Made by a program: the position numbers and the translations under genes
Part shown: positions 47,711-57,900 of the stretch, one piece after another
Numbering within the stretch: the first letter of the stretch is position 1
Layout: every line of letters begins with the position of its first letter
Origin: an uncultured Clostridium sp.
Lineage (GTDB): Bacteria; Bacillota; Clostridia; Lachnospirales; Lachnospiraceae
Direction: 5' to 3'
Length of the DNA: 64,000 bases
NCBI GenBank assembly: GCA_947644195.1
Contig: CANRZB010000008.1
Coordinates: forward strand, 29,801 to 93,800
The notes under the pieces: model-generated
Told to the model about the DNA's origin: nothing
Seen by the model: only the letters and a program-made list of their open reading frames with translations
The model's database searches: none

Positions 47711-47752
47711 AAAGAAATGTGAAAAGATTACTTCACTTTATCACATTTCTTT
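47711..47752 (-). terminator. Terminator of the pseudouridine synthase gene
   Basis: AAAGAAATGTGA and TCACATTTCTTT form a perfect 12-bp stem with an 18-nt loop, then TTTGTTTAC on the minus strand. It lies 34 bases past the stop at 47786. Confidence 0.8.
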
Positions 47753-47785
47753 CTATCATGGATCACTTGCGTTTTTCCCACGGTA

Positions 47786-48526
47786 TTATTGTTGCTTCAA
47801 CCGGTCAATCTCCTCTTTCGTCAAGCGCCGATACTGTCCCGGCTCCAATTTCTCATCCAGTACGAGGCTTCCCATCCGAATTCTTTTGAGAGATACGACT
47901 GGCTTACCTAATGCCCCAAACATTCTTTTAACCTGATGATACCGTCCCTCCTGTATCGTCAGCAAAACTTCTGTATATTCTCCCACATCAGGCATTGCTG
48001 GATTCCATTTGCTTTGGTGTGATTCCACATGGGCAGGCATTGTCAAAGTAGTATCGCCTATATCCATTCCCTGTTCCAAAATCTGGATATCCTCATCGGA
48101 TAAAAGACCTTGAATCTGCACCAGATAGGTCTTATCCACATGATGTCTGGGCGATAAAAGCTGGTGGGCCAGTTCTCCATCATTGGTAAGTAACAGCAGC
48201 CCTTCCGTATCAATATCTAATCTGCCTACCGGAAACAGGTCGCGCCTACAGCTCTCTGAAATCAGGGAAACTACGGTAGGTTTATCACGGTCCGTCGTTG
48301 CAGATACCACCCCCTGCGGTTTGTACAACATATAGTATTCAAATGGTTGATACCGAATCCCCTTACCATCCAGGCAGACATCCTGGCGATCCGGATCCAC
48401 CTTGATTTCCGGCTGTAATACAATCTCTTCATCCACTGTAACCCGTCTTTTCCTGATCCATTGCCTGACTTCCTTCCGGCTCCCGGTTGTCACGTTTGCC
48501 AACAGCTTGTCCAATCGCATTTGCAT
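47786..48526 (-). CDS. RsuA-family rRNA pseudouridine synthase
   Basis: Start at 48526 (MQMRLDKLLANVTTG, after GGAGGATTGG), 246 residues. An N-terminal S4 RNA-binding domain (RLDKLLANVTTGSRKEVRQWIRKRRVTV) precedes the catalytic domain with Asp in 'FPVGRLDIDTEGLLLLTND' and the 'GRYHQVKRMFGALGKPVVSLKRI' motif. It isomerises uridine in 16S or 23S rRNA; RsuA (16S U516-type) versus RluB/F cannot be told from motifs alone. Follows glgA with a hairpin between them. Confidence 0.92.
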   Translation of the reverse strand: MQMRLDKLLANVTTGSRKEVRQWIRKRRVTVDEEIVLQPEIKVDPDRQDVCLDGKGIRYQPFEYYMLYKPQGVVSATTDRDKPTVVSLISESCRRDLFPVGRLDIDTEGLLLLTNDGELAHQLLSPRHHVDKTYLVQIQGLLSDEDIQILEQGMDIGDTTLTMPAHVESHQSKWNPAMPDVGEYTEVLLTIQEGRYHQVKRMFGALGKPVVSLKRIRMGSLVLDEKLEPGQYRRLTKEEIDRLKQQ

Positions 48527-48562
48527 ACTGCCAATCCTCCTGTATCCTTGATAAAAGAAGCA

Positions 48563-48585
48563 GGGCATCGGATGATCCGATGCCC
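48563..48585 (-). terminator. Hairpin between glgA and the pseudouridine synthase gene
   Basis: GGGCATCGGA-TCA-TCCGATGCCC is a perfect 10-bp stem with a 3-nt loop on the minus strand, then TGCTTCTTTT. The T run is interrupted; it probably terminates glgA. Confidence 0.65.
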
Positions 48586-48612
48586 CAAAATTCTCACCAT
48601 GGATGTACACCA

Positions 48613-50049
48613 TTATAGCTGCTGATACAGCTCTGCATATCTCTTTGCTGAAGAATTCCATGAGAAATCCTTCGCCATTCCACGATCAATCATTTTATTC
48701 CATTCCCGTTTATGATTGTAGTAAACATCCTTCGCATACCGAATCGTGTTTAGCATCTCATGTGCATTATAATTTGCAAAGGAGAATCCGGTTCCCAGTC
48801 CTTCGTATTCATTATAAGGTTCCACGGTATCACGCAGGCCACCAGTCTCACGGACAATCGGAATCGTTCCATAGCGAAGGCTCATTAACTGGGAAAGTCC
48901 ACACGGCTCAAACAGAGATGGCATCAGAAACGCATCACAGGAAGCATACAGTTTATGGGAGCGCTCATTCGAATAGAAAATATTTGCAGAAACCCTATCA
49001 TGATATTTCCATTCAAAATGACGGAAAAGATTCTCATAGCGTTCTTCTCCCGTACCCAATACCACCAGCTGGGTATCCTCAGCACAGATCTCCTCGATCA
49101 CATAATTAATCAAGTCAAATCCTTTCTGATCCGTCAGGCGAGAACAGATACCAATCATAAATTTCTTATCATTTTCTTCCAGCCCCAATTCCTTCTGGAA
49201 ACCGCGTTTATTCTTAATCTTCTCCTTGCGGAAATTCTTGGCGTTATAATTCTGGTAGATCATTGGGTCAGTCTCTGGGTTGTATTCATTATAATCCAGT
49301 CCATTAACAATACCAACCAATGAATTACTTCTGGCACGCATCAATCCATCCAACCGCTCTCCATAGAACGGCATTTTAATCTCCTCTGCATAGGAATCAC
49401 TTACCGTCGTCACCAGATCCGCATAAACAATTCCACCCTTGAGGTAGTTTGCATCTCCATAGGCCTCCAGTTTATCGCTGGTAAAGAAATAGGATTTTAA
49501 TCCGGTAATATCCTGCACCTTCTTTAAGTCCCAAATACCCTGGAATTTCAGATTATGTATCGTCATAATCGTCTTGATTCCATGATAGAACGGATTCTCC
49601 AGGAACATATCCTTCAGATAGACAGGAATCAGACCTGTCTGCCAGTCATGGCAATGAATAATATCCGGTTTAAAATCAATGCTCGGCAAAGAAGAAAGGG
49701 AGGCTTTGCAGAAAAATGCAAATTTTTCAATATCCTCATGTATATTTCCATAAGGCTGAAAGCCTGCAAAATAAAATTCATTGTCAATAAAATAGAAGGT
49801 CACTCCTTCATATTGCATCTCCAGAATACCTACATATTGCTTTCTCCATGCCAAATCAATATAGAAATGCGTCTTATAAACCATCTGGTTTTTCCATTCT
49901 TCCGGGATACAAGCATATTTTGGAATCATAACGCGGACATCATATTCCTTTTTATTAAAATATTTCGGCAGAGATCCTACTACATCTGCCAGACCACCGG
50001 TTTTGATGAACGGTACACACTCTGACGCAACAAATAATACATTTTTCAT
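48613..50049 (-). CDS. glgA: Glycogen (starch) synthase GlgA
   Basis: 478 residues starting MKNVLFVASECVPFIKTGGLADVVG after AAAGGAGG. KTGGLADV is the ADP-glucose-binding loop of GT5 synthases; the E-X7-E region is 'FEPCGLSQLMSLRYGTIP'. 'HCHDWQTGLIP' and 'IMTIHNLKFQG' also match. It extends alpha-1,4-glucan from ADP-glucose. No other glg gene is adjacent, so glycogen genes are dispersed here. Its promoter is at 50103-50131. Confidence 0.97.
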   Translation of the reverse strand: MKNVLFVASECVPFIKTGGLADVVGSLPKYFNKKEYDVRVMIPKYACIPEEWKNQMVYKTHFYIDLAWRKQYVGILEMQYEGVTFYFIDNEFYFAGFQPYGNIHEDIEKFAFFCKASLSSLPSIDFKPDIIHCHDWQTGLIPVYLKDMFLENPFYHGIKTIMTIHNLKFQGIWDLKKVQDITGLKSYFFTSDKLEAYGDANYLKGGIVYADLVTTVSDSYAEEIKMPFYGERLDGLMRARSNSLVGIVNGLDYNEYNPETDPMIYQNYNAKNFRKEKIKNKRGFQKELGLEENDKKFMIGICSRLTDQKGFDLINYVIEEICAEDTQLVVLGTGEERYENLFRHFEWKYHDRVSANIFYSNERSHKLYASCDAFLMPSLFEPCGLSQLMSLRYGTIPIVRETGGLRDTVEPYNEYEGLGTGFSFANYNAHEMLNTIRYAKDVYYNHKREWNKMIDRGMAKDFSWNSSAKRYAELYQQL

Positions 50050-50102
50050 GGAATACCTCCTTTGTTTTTAGGTTCTCCAGTCATTTTTTCAGTTTCACTT
50101 GT

Positions 50103-50131
50103 TATTATAGCGTAATTCAATATTTCTGAAA
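50103..50131 (-). promoter_or_regulatory. Predicted glgA promoter
   Basis: A TATAAT hexamer (50103-50108) is preceded, 17 bases away, by TTTTCA as -35 on the minus strand. The -35 is weak. Leader of about 50 bases. Confidence 0.55.
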
Positions 50132-50267
50132 AGTATTTTTGAAACTTTTTATGTATCTTCTCCCAACCTCTCACGGTTCCCTGCAGAAAAAAGAAAAAAA
50201 AACAAAGATCCATGGAGAAATTGTATTACTCTGCCCGGGAGCGTCGAATTATAACAGATGAATCACA

Positions 50268-50296
50268 TTGTCCACAAAAATGGACATCCCTATAAT
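50268..50296 (+). promoter_or_regulatory. Predicted spo0A promoter overlapped by an inverted repeat
   Basis: TTGTCC, 17 bases, TATAAT. The perfect inverted repeat TGTCCA-N6-TGGACA (50269-50286) covers the -35 and half of the spacer, as a repressor or activator site would. Transcription starts near 50303. A one-mismatch 0A-box (CGTCGAA, 50242-50248) lies upstream. Confidence 0.6.
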
Positions 50297-50303
50297 CTAA
50301 ACA

Positions 50304-50393
50304 GGGAGCAAAACTCCGAACAATCATACTATTTCAGGGAAGTCACTCCCCACCAGGAGTATCCGTCCTCTGCTTTGCATGGCAGGAAATAGT
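50304..50393 (+). other. Structured 5' leader of spo0A (candidate RNA element)
   Basis: Within the roughly 150-nt leader: a small hairpin GGAG-CAAAA-CTCC (50305-50317), then a closing stem ACTATTTC/GAAATAGT (50328-50335 with 50386-50393) enclosing ACTCC-N6-GGAGT (50345-50360) and CTGC-N8-GCAG (50370-50385). The last helix abuts the closing stem, as in a three-way junction. Structure is read by eye; no known class is assigned. Confidence 0.45.
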
Positions 50394-50456
50394 AACCAAA
50401 TTATAGTTGCCCTCTTTGGTATAGAACTGTAACTCCGGGGCAGAAAGGAAGCATGG

Positions 50457-51248
50457 ATGCAGAAAATCAAAGTTTTAGTCGTGGATGACAACCGAAGAAT
50501 TGTAAGTATACTTAAAGATGCTATAGAAAAGGAAAACGATCTGGAGATCGTAGGAACCGCTGCCGATGGGGAGGACGCTTTACTACAAATTAGACGCACT
50601 AAGCCAGATGTCGTATTGCTGGATCTGATCATGCCCAAAATTGACGGTTTGGAAGTTATGGGGCGTGTACAGCATCCAGATTTTCCGCATCAACCCGAAA
50701 TCATCGTAGTATCTGCCGTCAGCCAGGAAAGCGTAACCGAGCAGGCTTTCGCATTAGGCGCTGCCTATTATATCCTGAAACCATTCGATACCAGGGTAGT
50801 CATGAGCCGTATCAAATCGGTCAGCCTTACCGAGGAACAGGAAGGCAAAGTCATCAGCACCGTTTTTGAAAACCATTACCGCAAACAAAGCAATTCACTG
50901 GAATCCGATGTTACCCAAATGATCCATGAAATCGGAGTTCCCGCCCATATCAAAGGATACCAGTATCTTCGGGACGCCATTATCATGTCGGTCAATGACG
51001 TAGAAATCTTGGGATCTATTACCAAACGGCTGTATCCCAGCATCGCCAAGAAACATAAAACCACATCCAGTCGAGTAGAACGCGCCATCCGTCATGCAAT
51101 TGAAACTGCCTGGAGCCGTGGAAAAATGGATACCATTGAAGAACTGTTCGGCTATACCGTCAGTGACCGGAAAGGAAAACCAACCAATTCCGAATTCATC
51201 GCGTTAATCGCTGATAAAATCCGACTAGAATACAAAATGCGGGCATAA
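50457..51248 (+). CDS. spo0A: Sporulation master regulator Spo0A
   Basis: 263 residues starting [15 protein letters not shown], with AAAGGAAG ahead. The receiver has D10/D11, phospho-acceptor D56 ([13 protein letters not shown]), and K in LKPFDT. The C-terminal effector domain is the Spo0A type: '[31 protein letters not shown]', '[33 protein letters not shown]'. Phosphorylated Spo0A starts sporulation and binds 0A boxes. Its kinase is not obvious here. It faces spoIVB, unlike the Bacillus order in which both run the same way, so one of the two blocks has been inverted. Confidence 0.98.
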   Translation: MQKIKVLVVDDNRRIVSILKDAIEKENDLEIVGTAADGEDALLQIRRTKPDVVLLDLIMPKIDGLEVMGRVQHPDFPHQPEIIVVSAVSQESVTEQAFALGAAYYILKPFDTRVVMSRIKSVSLTEEQEGKVISTVFENHYRKQSNSLESDVTQMIHEIGVPAHIKGYQYLRDAIIMSVNDVEILGSITKRLYPSIAKKHKTTSSRVERAIRHAIETAWSRGKMDTIEELFGYTVSDRKGKPTNSEFIALIADKIRLEYKMRA

Positions 51249-51286
51249 TTCAGCCTATATCGTTCCTTATTTGCAGGGGGATCTCT

Positions 51287-51451
51287 CTAGTGTGCTAACA
51301 CGTTTATTTTCAGCTAAATGGCGTAGAACGATTTTTCAATCTGCAAGGCAGAGGAGAGAGGCGATGCGGTGGCATCGTTGATCGACGACAATGTGGCAGA
51401 AGGAAATTAGGGCGAGCCATTTGGCGAAATATAAATGTGCCAGTACACTAG
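51287..51451. repeat. 165-bp MITE-like palindromic element between spo0A and spoIVB
   Basis: The ends CTAGTGTGCT and AGTACACTAG open an imperfect inverted repeat of about 35 bp (TAGTGT.CT..CAC.TTTAT...AAATGGC on both sides after reversal). The interior is GC-richer with GATGC-GGTG-GCATC and GTTGATCGACGAC hairpins. No ORF fills it. Together with the adjoining 51451-51521 repeat it occupies most of the 329-bp spacer. Confidence 0.6.
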
Positions 51452-51521
51452 TACAGGGAAAATTAAGTCTTTGATACTTTGACGTAGGATAATTGCCTCA
51501 GAAACTTAATATTCGCTGTAC
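51451..51521. repeat. 71-bp hairpin repeat abutting the MITE-like element
   Basis: GTACAGGGAAAATTAAG at 51451-51467 pairs with CTTAATATTCGCTGTAC at 51505-51521 (15 of 17). Its reverse complement aligns with the repeat upstream of hydG (19717-19784). It could also serve as a bidirectional terminator for the convergent genes, but T runs are weak. Confidence 0.6.
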
Positions 51522-51577
51522 GATTTTCAAGCATATTGACAAAGCAAACTGTCTCTGATTTATCGTAAAGAATGATA

Positions 51578-52873
51578 TCAAAGCATATTTTCTATAAAAA
51601 TACCATAGCCTCGCGTTGGATCATTGACAAACACATGGGTTACGGCTCCTACCAGCTTGCCATCCTGCAGGATCGGACTGCCGCTCAACCCCTGCACGAT
51701 CCCCCCTGTCTTTTTCTTCAATTCTGGATCGGTAACCCGAAGCACCAGACCTTTCAAATCCCTTGCACTGAGGTTTATCTCTTCAATTTTGATCTGATAT
51801 TCATGAACTTCGTCTTCCAATTGACATAAAATCACTGCGGGACCCGTCTGAATCTCCTGTTTCAAAGCAATGGGAATCCCTCGATCCTCCTGATAACAGT
51901 ATTCTTTCTGTTCCATTTTCCCGGAGATACCCCAGACATTATTCTCTGTCACATTGCCAAGCTTTTGTTCCTCCGAGAGAATTACCGTACCGAACAATTC
52001 GCCGGGAGTTCCCTTTTTTCCCGCAATAATCTGTTGTATCGTCGCCGGATATAACCCTCCCTGCGACAGATGAATCAATTCTCCGGTATCCACGTCTGTG
52101 ATCCCATGTCCCAATGCGACAAAACGGTTATCTTCCGTCACACAGGTCATGGTGCCGATCCCCTCGGTATCCTCTCGCAGCCACGCACCAATCTGATACG
52201 TTCCCTCTTCACTGCAGACCGGCTCTACTTTTACCTTGATCCGATTATTTCCACGCTGTAGTTCCAAAGTAACTTTTTGATCCCGGTTTCTCTGGATCAA
52301 ATCAGATACCCCCTCGATCGATTCTGCCGTCTGCTGATTGACCGAGAGAAGGTAGTCCCCCTCCTGCAGAATATCCTGGGAGGGATGATAAATAAAGCCG
52401 TCTTTCCCTTTGACCTCTGTTGTCCCCAACACCATGATTCCTTGTGATTCCAGATATATTCCGACCGCATTTCCAGACGGCATTACCTTTTGTTCCTGGA
52501 TCACATCCACCTGCATTTTCTTGTAGGGAATCAAACCAAATAATTTTAAGTCCGCCTGATAACTTCCCACCTGATCCGCTTTTAAAGATACCTGCTCGTC
52601 CAGGCTGAAACTTACAGCTTCTGCACTCTCGTTTCCATTGACCATAAAACCACCGGACTCTGCAGAGATCTTTCCGACCAAAGGCAATCCCAGGTCGATC
52701 TGCTCCATCCGGTTCTGATATAAAATCATGGATTTTGGCAATCGGCTGTCCAACTGCCATAAATAACACACCACGCTTCCGATCAGAGCAATAACAATCG
52801 CAATCGCCAGTCCCGTGCGGTAACGAAATCTGGTAGTTTCATCCATCCATATCTGTTTTTTCCCATTGATCAT
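51578..52873 (-). CDS. spoIVB: SpoIVB serine peptidase
   Basis: Start at 52873 (MINGKKQIWMDETTR, after AAAAGGAGG), 431 residues. A membrane anchor near 20-40 (GLAIAIVIALIGSVVCYLW) precedes a PDZ domain (about 110-195) and the S55 peptidase with His in 'FVALGHGITD' and nucleophile Ser in 'GLSGSPILQDGK'. It is secreted into the space around the forespore and cleaves SpoIVFA to release SigK activation in Bacillus. It follows recN in the usual order and faces spo0A. Confidence 0.96.
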   Translation of the reverse strand: MINGKKQIWMDETTRFRYRTGLAIAIVIALIGSVVCYLWQLDSRLPKSMILYQNRMEQIDLGLPLVGKISAESGGFMVNGNESAEAVSFSLDEQVSLKADQVGSYQADLKLFGLIPYKKMQVDVIQEQKVMPSGNAVGIYLESQGIMVLGTTEVKGKDGFIYHPSQDILQEGDYLLSVNQQTAESIEGVSDLIQRNRDQKVTLELQRGNNRIKVKVEPVCSEEGTYQIGAWLREDTEGIGTMTCVTEDNRFVALGHGITDVDTGELIHLSQGGLYPATIQQIIAGKKGTPGELFGTVILSEEQKLGNVTENNVWGISGKMEQKEYCYQEDRGIPIALKQEIQTGPAVILCQLEDEVHEYQIKIEEINLSARDLKGLVLRVTDPELKKKTGGIVQGLSGSPILQDGKLVGAVTHVFVNDPTRGYGIFIENML

Positions 52874-53084
52874 GACAGCCTCCTTTTCGATTGGCTTTCT
52901 TTTCCTCGCAAAAATAAGTAAAAAGCAACCGTGTACATCCCTATCATGTACCAGTTGCTTTTTTTTATACCAATATTTTACGATGTAAAAGGCAAAAGGT
53001 ATTTTACCCTCCATGGATGCGATGGCTTGCAATCTGCATTTAACCCTGACATCCTATTACCGTGTCATGACAAAATGGCTTTCC

Positions 53085-54773
53085 TCAAGACCGAATTTCC
53101 TGCTTCTCAGCCTTCGCCAGTTCCTTCATTTCCCTGGCGCTCTCTCGAACTGCATCGGTAATCTTTGCACCACCCAGAATCCGTGCCAGTTCTTCGATAG
53201 ACTCTGACTCTGACAAACAGAAAATCCCCGTAGATGTTCTATCCTGCTCCTCCTTTTTCTCAATCAGATAATGCGTATCTGCCATGGCAGCAATTTGCGC
53301 CAAATGAGAAATACAGATCACTTGATGTGTCCCCGCAATCAATGCCATTTTTTCCGCCACCTTCTGTGCCGTTCTGCCACTGATTCCAACATCAATCTCA
53401 TCAAAGATCAAAGTACCAATCTCATCCTGCTCTGCCAATACTGCTTTTACCGCCAGCATAATCCGGGATAACTCCCCGCCGGATGCAGCCGAACCAATGG
53501 GACGCAACGGCTCCCCCGGATTCGTGGAGATCATAAATTCAACTTCATCCAATCCCTGTGCCGTATATTGCCCGGTAGGACGCACATCTATCTGAAACTG
53601 AACCTGCAGAAAATTCAAATCAATCAATGCATCACGAATGGCCTCTTCCAAAACTGCCGCTTTCTTTTTGCGAATTTCCGAAATCTCTGCCCCTAACGTC
53701 TGTAAAATTTGTTCTTCCTGCTGCAAAGCATCCTGCAGCCGATGATGGTAGGCATCGTACTCCTGGTATTGCTCCAATTTGTCCCGGATCTGTGCGGCGT
53801 ATTCCTGTACCTGCTCCACGGTTGCGCCATATTTTGCATGAACACTGCGAATCTGGTCCAATCGCTGCTCTGTTTCAAATAATGCCTGGGGATCTACCAC
53901 AAAATCATCCAGATAGGCGCTGACTTCTCGATTGAAATCCGTCAGCAGACTGTCAATATCCGAGAGCTGTTCTGCAAAATTCTGCAACTTGTCGTCGTAC
54001 TCGGACAATTTTAACAGAATACGTAATCCCTCACCGATCTGATCAGAGGCCGCCAAGTTGCCAGATGAGGTCAGCCTATGTACCTCTCCGAGCCCCTCTG
54101 CAATCGCTGAAGCATGGGAAAGCAGCTGATATTTCTCCTCGAGCTCCTGCTCTTCTCCCTCCCGGACTGCCGCCGTTTCAATCTCTTCCAGTTCATACTG
54201 TAAGAAAGAAATTTCCCGCAGCCTTTCTTCCTCCGGCATCTGCCCCTCGGACAATTGTACCTGGATCTTACCATACTCTGCATAATGTTCCGCAAACTGC
54301 TCCCTGGCCTTGCCCACTTCCTCCCAGGCATAGCGGTCCAAAATCTCCATGTGTTTTGCATGATGCAGCAGGGATTGCTGCTCATTTTGTCCATGAATAT
54401 CCAGCAGAATATCCGCCACGTTCCTCAACACATCACGAGTCACTGTCTCTCCGTTAATCCGACAGACACTCCGCTTCTGCATAATTTTCCTGGAAATCAG
54501 GATCTCATCCTCTTCCAGAGGAATCCCAATCCTGTCCAATGCCTCTCTCTGTGAAGGACGATTGACTGCAAAAGTCAGTTCTACCAGAGCGAATTCTGCG
54601 CCGGAGCGGATGACCTCCTTCGGCGCCTTACCTCCCAATGCCAGATCAATGGAACCAATAATAATGGATTTTCCTGCACCAGTCTCTCCGGTCAGAACAT
54701 TGAATTGTTCCGAAAAATCAACCTCGACCTCATCAATGATCGCCAGGTTCTTCACGTGTAAATTAACTAGCAA
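53085..54773 (-). CDS. recN: DNA repair protein RecN
   Basis: Start is probably TTG at 54773 (read fMet-LVNLHVKNLAIIDEVE, with AAAGGAG eight bases upstream), giving 562 residues; the upstream ATG at 54797 adds eight non-family residues. Walker A GETGAGKS, signature 'GSAASGGELSRIMLA' and Walker B 'LIFDEIDVGISG' flank a long coiled coil, as in SMC-like RecN. It acts at double-strand breaks. Its upstream gene is terminated (54865-54893), so recN has its own promoter, despite the ancestral operon with argR. Confidence 0.97.
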   Translation of the reverse strand: MLVNLHVKNLAIIDEVEVDFSEQFNVLTGETGAGKSIIIGSIDLALGGKAPKEVIRSGAEFALVELTFAVNRPSQREALDRIGIPLEEDEILISRKIMQKRSVCRINGETVTRDVLRNVADILLDIHGQNEQQSLLHHAKHMEILDRYAWEEVGKAREQFAEHYAEYGKIQVQLSEGQMPEEERLREISFLQYELEEIETAAVREGEEQELEEKYQLLSHASAIAEGLGEVHRLTSSGNLAASDQIGEGLRILLKLSEYDDKLQNFAEQLSDIDSLLTDFNREVSAYLDDFVVDPQALFETEQRLDQIRSVHAKYGATVEQVQEYAAQIRDKLEQYQEYDAYHHRLQDALQQEEQILQTLGAEISEIRKKKAAVLEEAIRDALIDLNFLQVQFQIDVRPTGQYTAQGLDEVEFMISTNPGEPLRPIGSAASGGELSRIMLAVKAVLAEQDEIGTLIFDEIDVGISGRTAQKVAEKMALIAGTHQVICISHLAQIAAMADTHYLIEKKEEQDRTSTGIFCLSESESIEELARILGGAKITDAVRESAREMKELAKAEKQEIRS

Positions 54774-54864
54774 AATATTCTCCTTTCCTTCCGCCATCTG
54801 TGCTCCCCAGCACCTTTGTATTCCCAGACAGCAAGGATACTATCGCTGTACCGGATTGAAAGAA

Positions 54865-54893
54865 ACGTCAACCGGCAAAACACCGGTTGACGT
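54865..54893 (-). terminator. Terminator of the Ig-like surface protein gene
   Basis: ACGTCAACCGG-TGTTTTG-CCGGTTGACGT is a perfect 11-bp stem with a 7-nt loop on the minus strand, then TTCTTTC. It separates the surface gene from recN. Confidence 0.85.
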
Positions 54894-54959
54894 AATTTCA
54901 TAAAACATATGTTATTTCGCTTACAGGAAAACAGATCTTCTCCTGTCGCTCCCCGATTC

Positions 54960-57900
54960 CTATTGATTCACGGATACCACTGTCACAAGACATTCCATCT
55001 TGCATCCATTGACATAAGCATAAATGTACGTGCTTCCCAGACCACGGCCCACGACAGTTCCATTTGTGACTGTCGCCACACGGCTATTGGAGGTATACCA
55101 GGTAATATCTGCATCAATTCCCAATACCTGCAAAGTCTCTGTATCATATTGCCGCATATTGATTACCGTCCGGTCCAGAGATACCACATGAACCGTCAAT
55201 GTACTGCTGACACCGCTTCCCGCTAAAATCGTAATCGTGGCCGTTCCCGTTCCCACTGCCTGAATCTTACCTTGGGAGTTTACGGTCACAACCCGCCTGT
55301 TGTCAGAGGCAAAGGTTAATTTATCGGAATGGTTATTTGGCAACACACTGTAGGATATTTTTGTGGTGTCACCTTTCTTCATTGTCAATTCGCTCTGTGC
55401 AACAACAACACTGGAAGTCGGTACTTCCTCTAAAACTTTCAGGAAACAGGTTGCTTTCTTGCCGCTTCCATCGGTAGCTTTGGCGGTAATGGTAACATCT
55501 CCCGGTTTCATACCAGTCACTTTACCACTTCCACTCACCGTAGCAATACTCTTATCCGAAGTCGTCCATTTCAGCTTCTTGATAGACGCATTCTTTGGTT
55601 TCACACTGGCTTTCAGTTTTTTGGTATGCCCGACAAAACATACCGCATAGGCTGTATTCATTTTCACGCTGGTAACTGGCCGAATGACCGTCACACGACA
55701 GGTTGCCTTAGCTTTTACTTTATCCTTGGTAACCGCTGTTACTTTGGTTACCCCTAATCTCTTTCCTTTAATTTTCCCTTTACTGCTGACAGTCGCGATC
55801 CTCTTGTTAGCAGATTTCCATTTCAAGGAAGGATTCTTGGTATTATTGGACCATACCGTTGCTTTTAATTTATAGGTCTTTCCCAAGCCAACCCGGATGC
55901 TCTTTTTATTGAACTTTACTTTACTGTTCAATTTTGCCACTTTAACACGACAGGTCGCACTCTGGTTATATTCCGTCAGGGTACAGGTAATCGTACAGGT
56001 TCCAATCTTTTTCCCCGTCACTTTACCACTTGCGTTTACCGTAGCAATCTTGGAATTGGACGATGACCAGGTTGCTGTCTTATCCGCATCAGACGGTACG
56101 GTTATTTTCTTGAGCTGGAAACTCTTGCCCAGTGCAATCTCCCGGGTACTCGGTGATAACCGGAAATCAATTGCATTTTCTACATGTACCGCACAGGCAT
56201 CAATAAATCCTCCGCTGATCGCCTGACACTGAATCAATGCGTCACCAGCGCCCACGCCTCGAACAACACCATTTTCATCCACGGTTGCTACCGATTCATC
56301 CGTTGACTGATATACCACCGTTTTATCCGTCGTGTTTTCCGGCGTAAATACCGGAGTAATCCGGAATGTCTCACGCACTTTAATATTGGCGGAATCCGGC
56401 GTTACTTCAAATCCTGTTGCAACTACAGTTGCCGGTTCTACGATAATTTTACTGTATCTAACCCACGGCGTTCCATCCGGGGTATTATAATAAATTGCCG
56501 TTACCGTCGCCTGACCGACAGCCACCGCTGTAACCAGACCTCCTTCGGTAATCGTGGCAATGGCTTCATCCGAACTGCTCCATCGAATCGACTGGTCCGT
56601 AGTATTATCTGGATCAAACACCGCATCCATCTGCAATGTCTGCCCTACCTGAATCGTCGCTGACTCCGGCAGAACCGTCAAGTCATTGGCAATGACCAAA
56701 CCGTCGGTGACGTACACCATACACGTAATCAGGTTTTCCGGTCCCATATCTTCGGCATAACAGCTAATCATGGCGCTACCCACTTTGATACCGGTAATCA
56801 CACCTTCATCGGATACGGTAACGATAGAATCATCCGAAGAACGCCAAACTAATTTATCATTAATTGCCACATTCGGCGTAAATAACACGGTCAACTGCTG
56901 CGTCCCACCGACAGCCACATAGGTTGTTTTGGTTGCAAATTCAATTTTCTGCAGACGGTTTCGAACATGCACCTTAATGGTAACCGGATCTGTCTCACTT
57001 CCGACTTTACCACCCGTAATGGAAATGGTGGCATCTCCTGCGGAAACTGCAGTAATGATACCGCCTTCTACCGTAGCTACACTGGTATCAGAAGAGGACC
57101 AGCGCAAGGTACGGTCAGATGGATTCTCCGGCGTGAGGGTTACCGCTACCTCGTAGGTATCCCCGGCAATCATATCGAGTTCCGTCACATCCGGCGTAAT
57201 CTTTGTAATTGGATTCTCCACAATATGGATATCACAGTATGCCCAGACACCATTCGGATTAATCTTCGGCTGTACGGTAATACGGGTCGTTCCCTCTTTT
57301 ATCAGGGTAACACGGCCATTTTCATCTACTGTAGCAATCTCTGGATCCGAAGAAGTCCAATCCATCTCCGTATCCGTCGCATTAGCCGGCTGCCAGATCG
57401 CCCTCAACTGCACAATTCCTTCTGCCAGCGTTGTCTCATAATTGGTTCCTTTATCAATCGTAAGTGACGTAATCGGAGCTGTTACCGTAACCAGACAGGT
57501 TGCAAATACACCGTTATCCATATTAATTGCGGTAATGACAGCCTGACCAGTCAACCGGCCTGCCGTTATCGTCGCTTTGGTATTTCCCTCTAATGGAGAT
57601 ACAGTAACTTTACCCGTATCGGAAGACAACCACTGAATATTCTGTGTGCCGGACAATCCGGTATCCAAAACTTCCGTCATGCCGTTTCCTTCCAATACTA
57701 CCACATTCGGGGTAATCTTAAAGCTGTTCGCAGCATCTATTACAGTAACTCGACAGGTTGTTGTATGGTTAATACCATCGGAATCTAGCCAGGTCAATGT
57801 TACCCGGACCGGATTGTTGGTCGGCGTCTTCTTGAGCGCCTTGATGGTTGCGTATTGTCCCGTCTTGCCGTCATTATTGGATGTCTGAATGGATACATAG

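Noticed and set aside
50324-50638. 104-residue minus-strand ORF at spo0A
   Set aside because: Antisense to spo0A and its leader, with no ribosome binding site.
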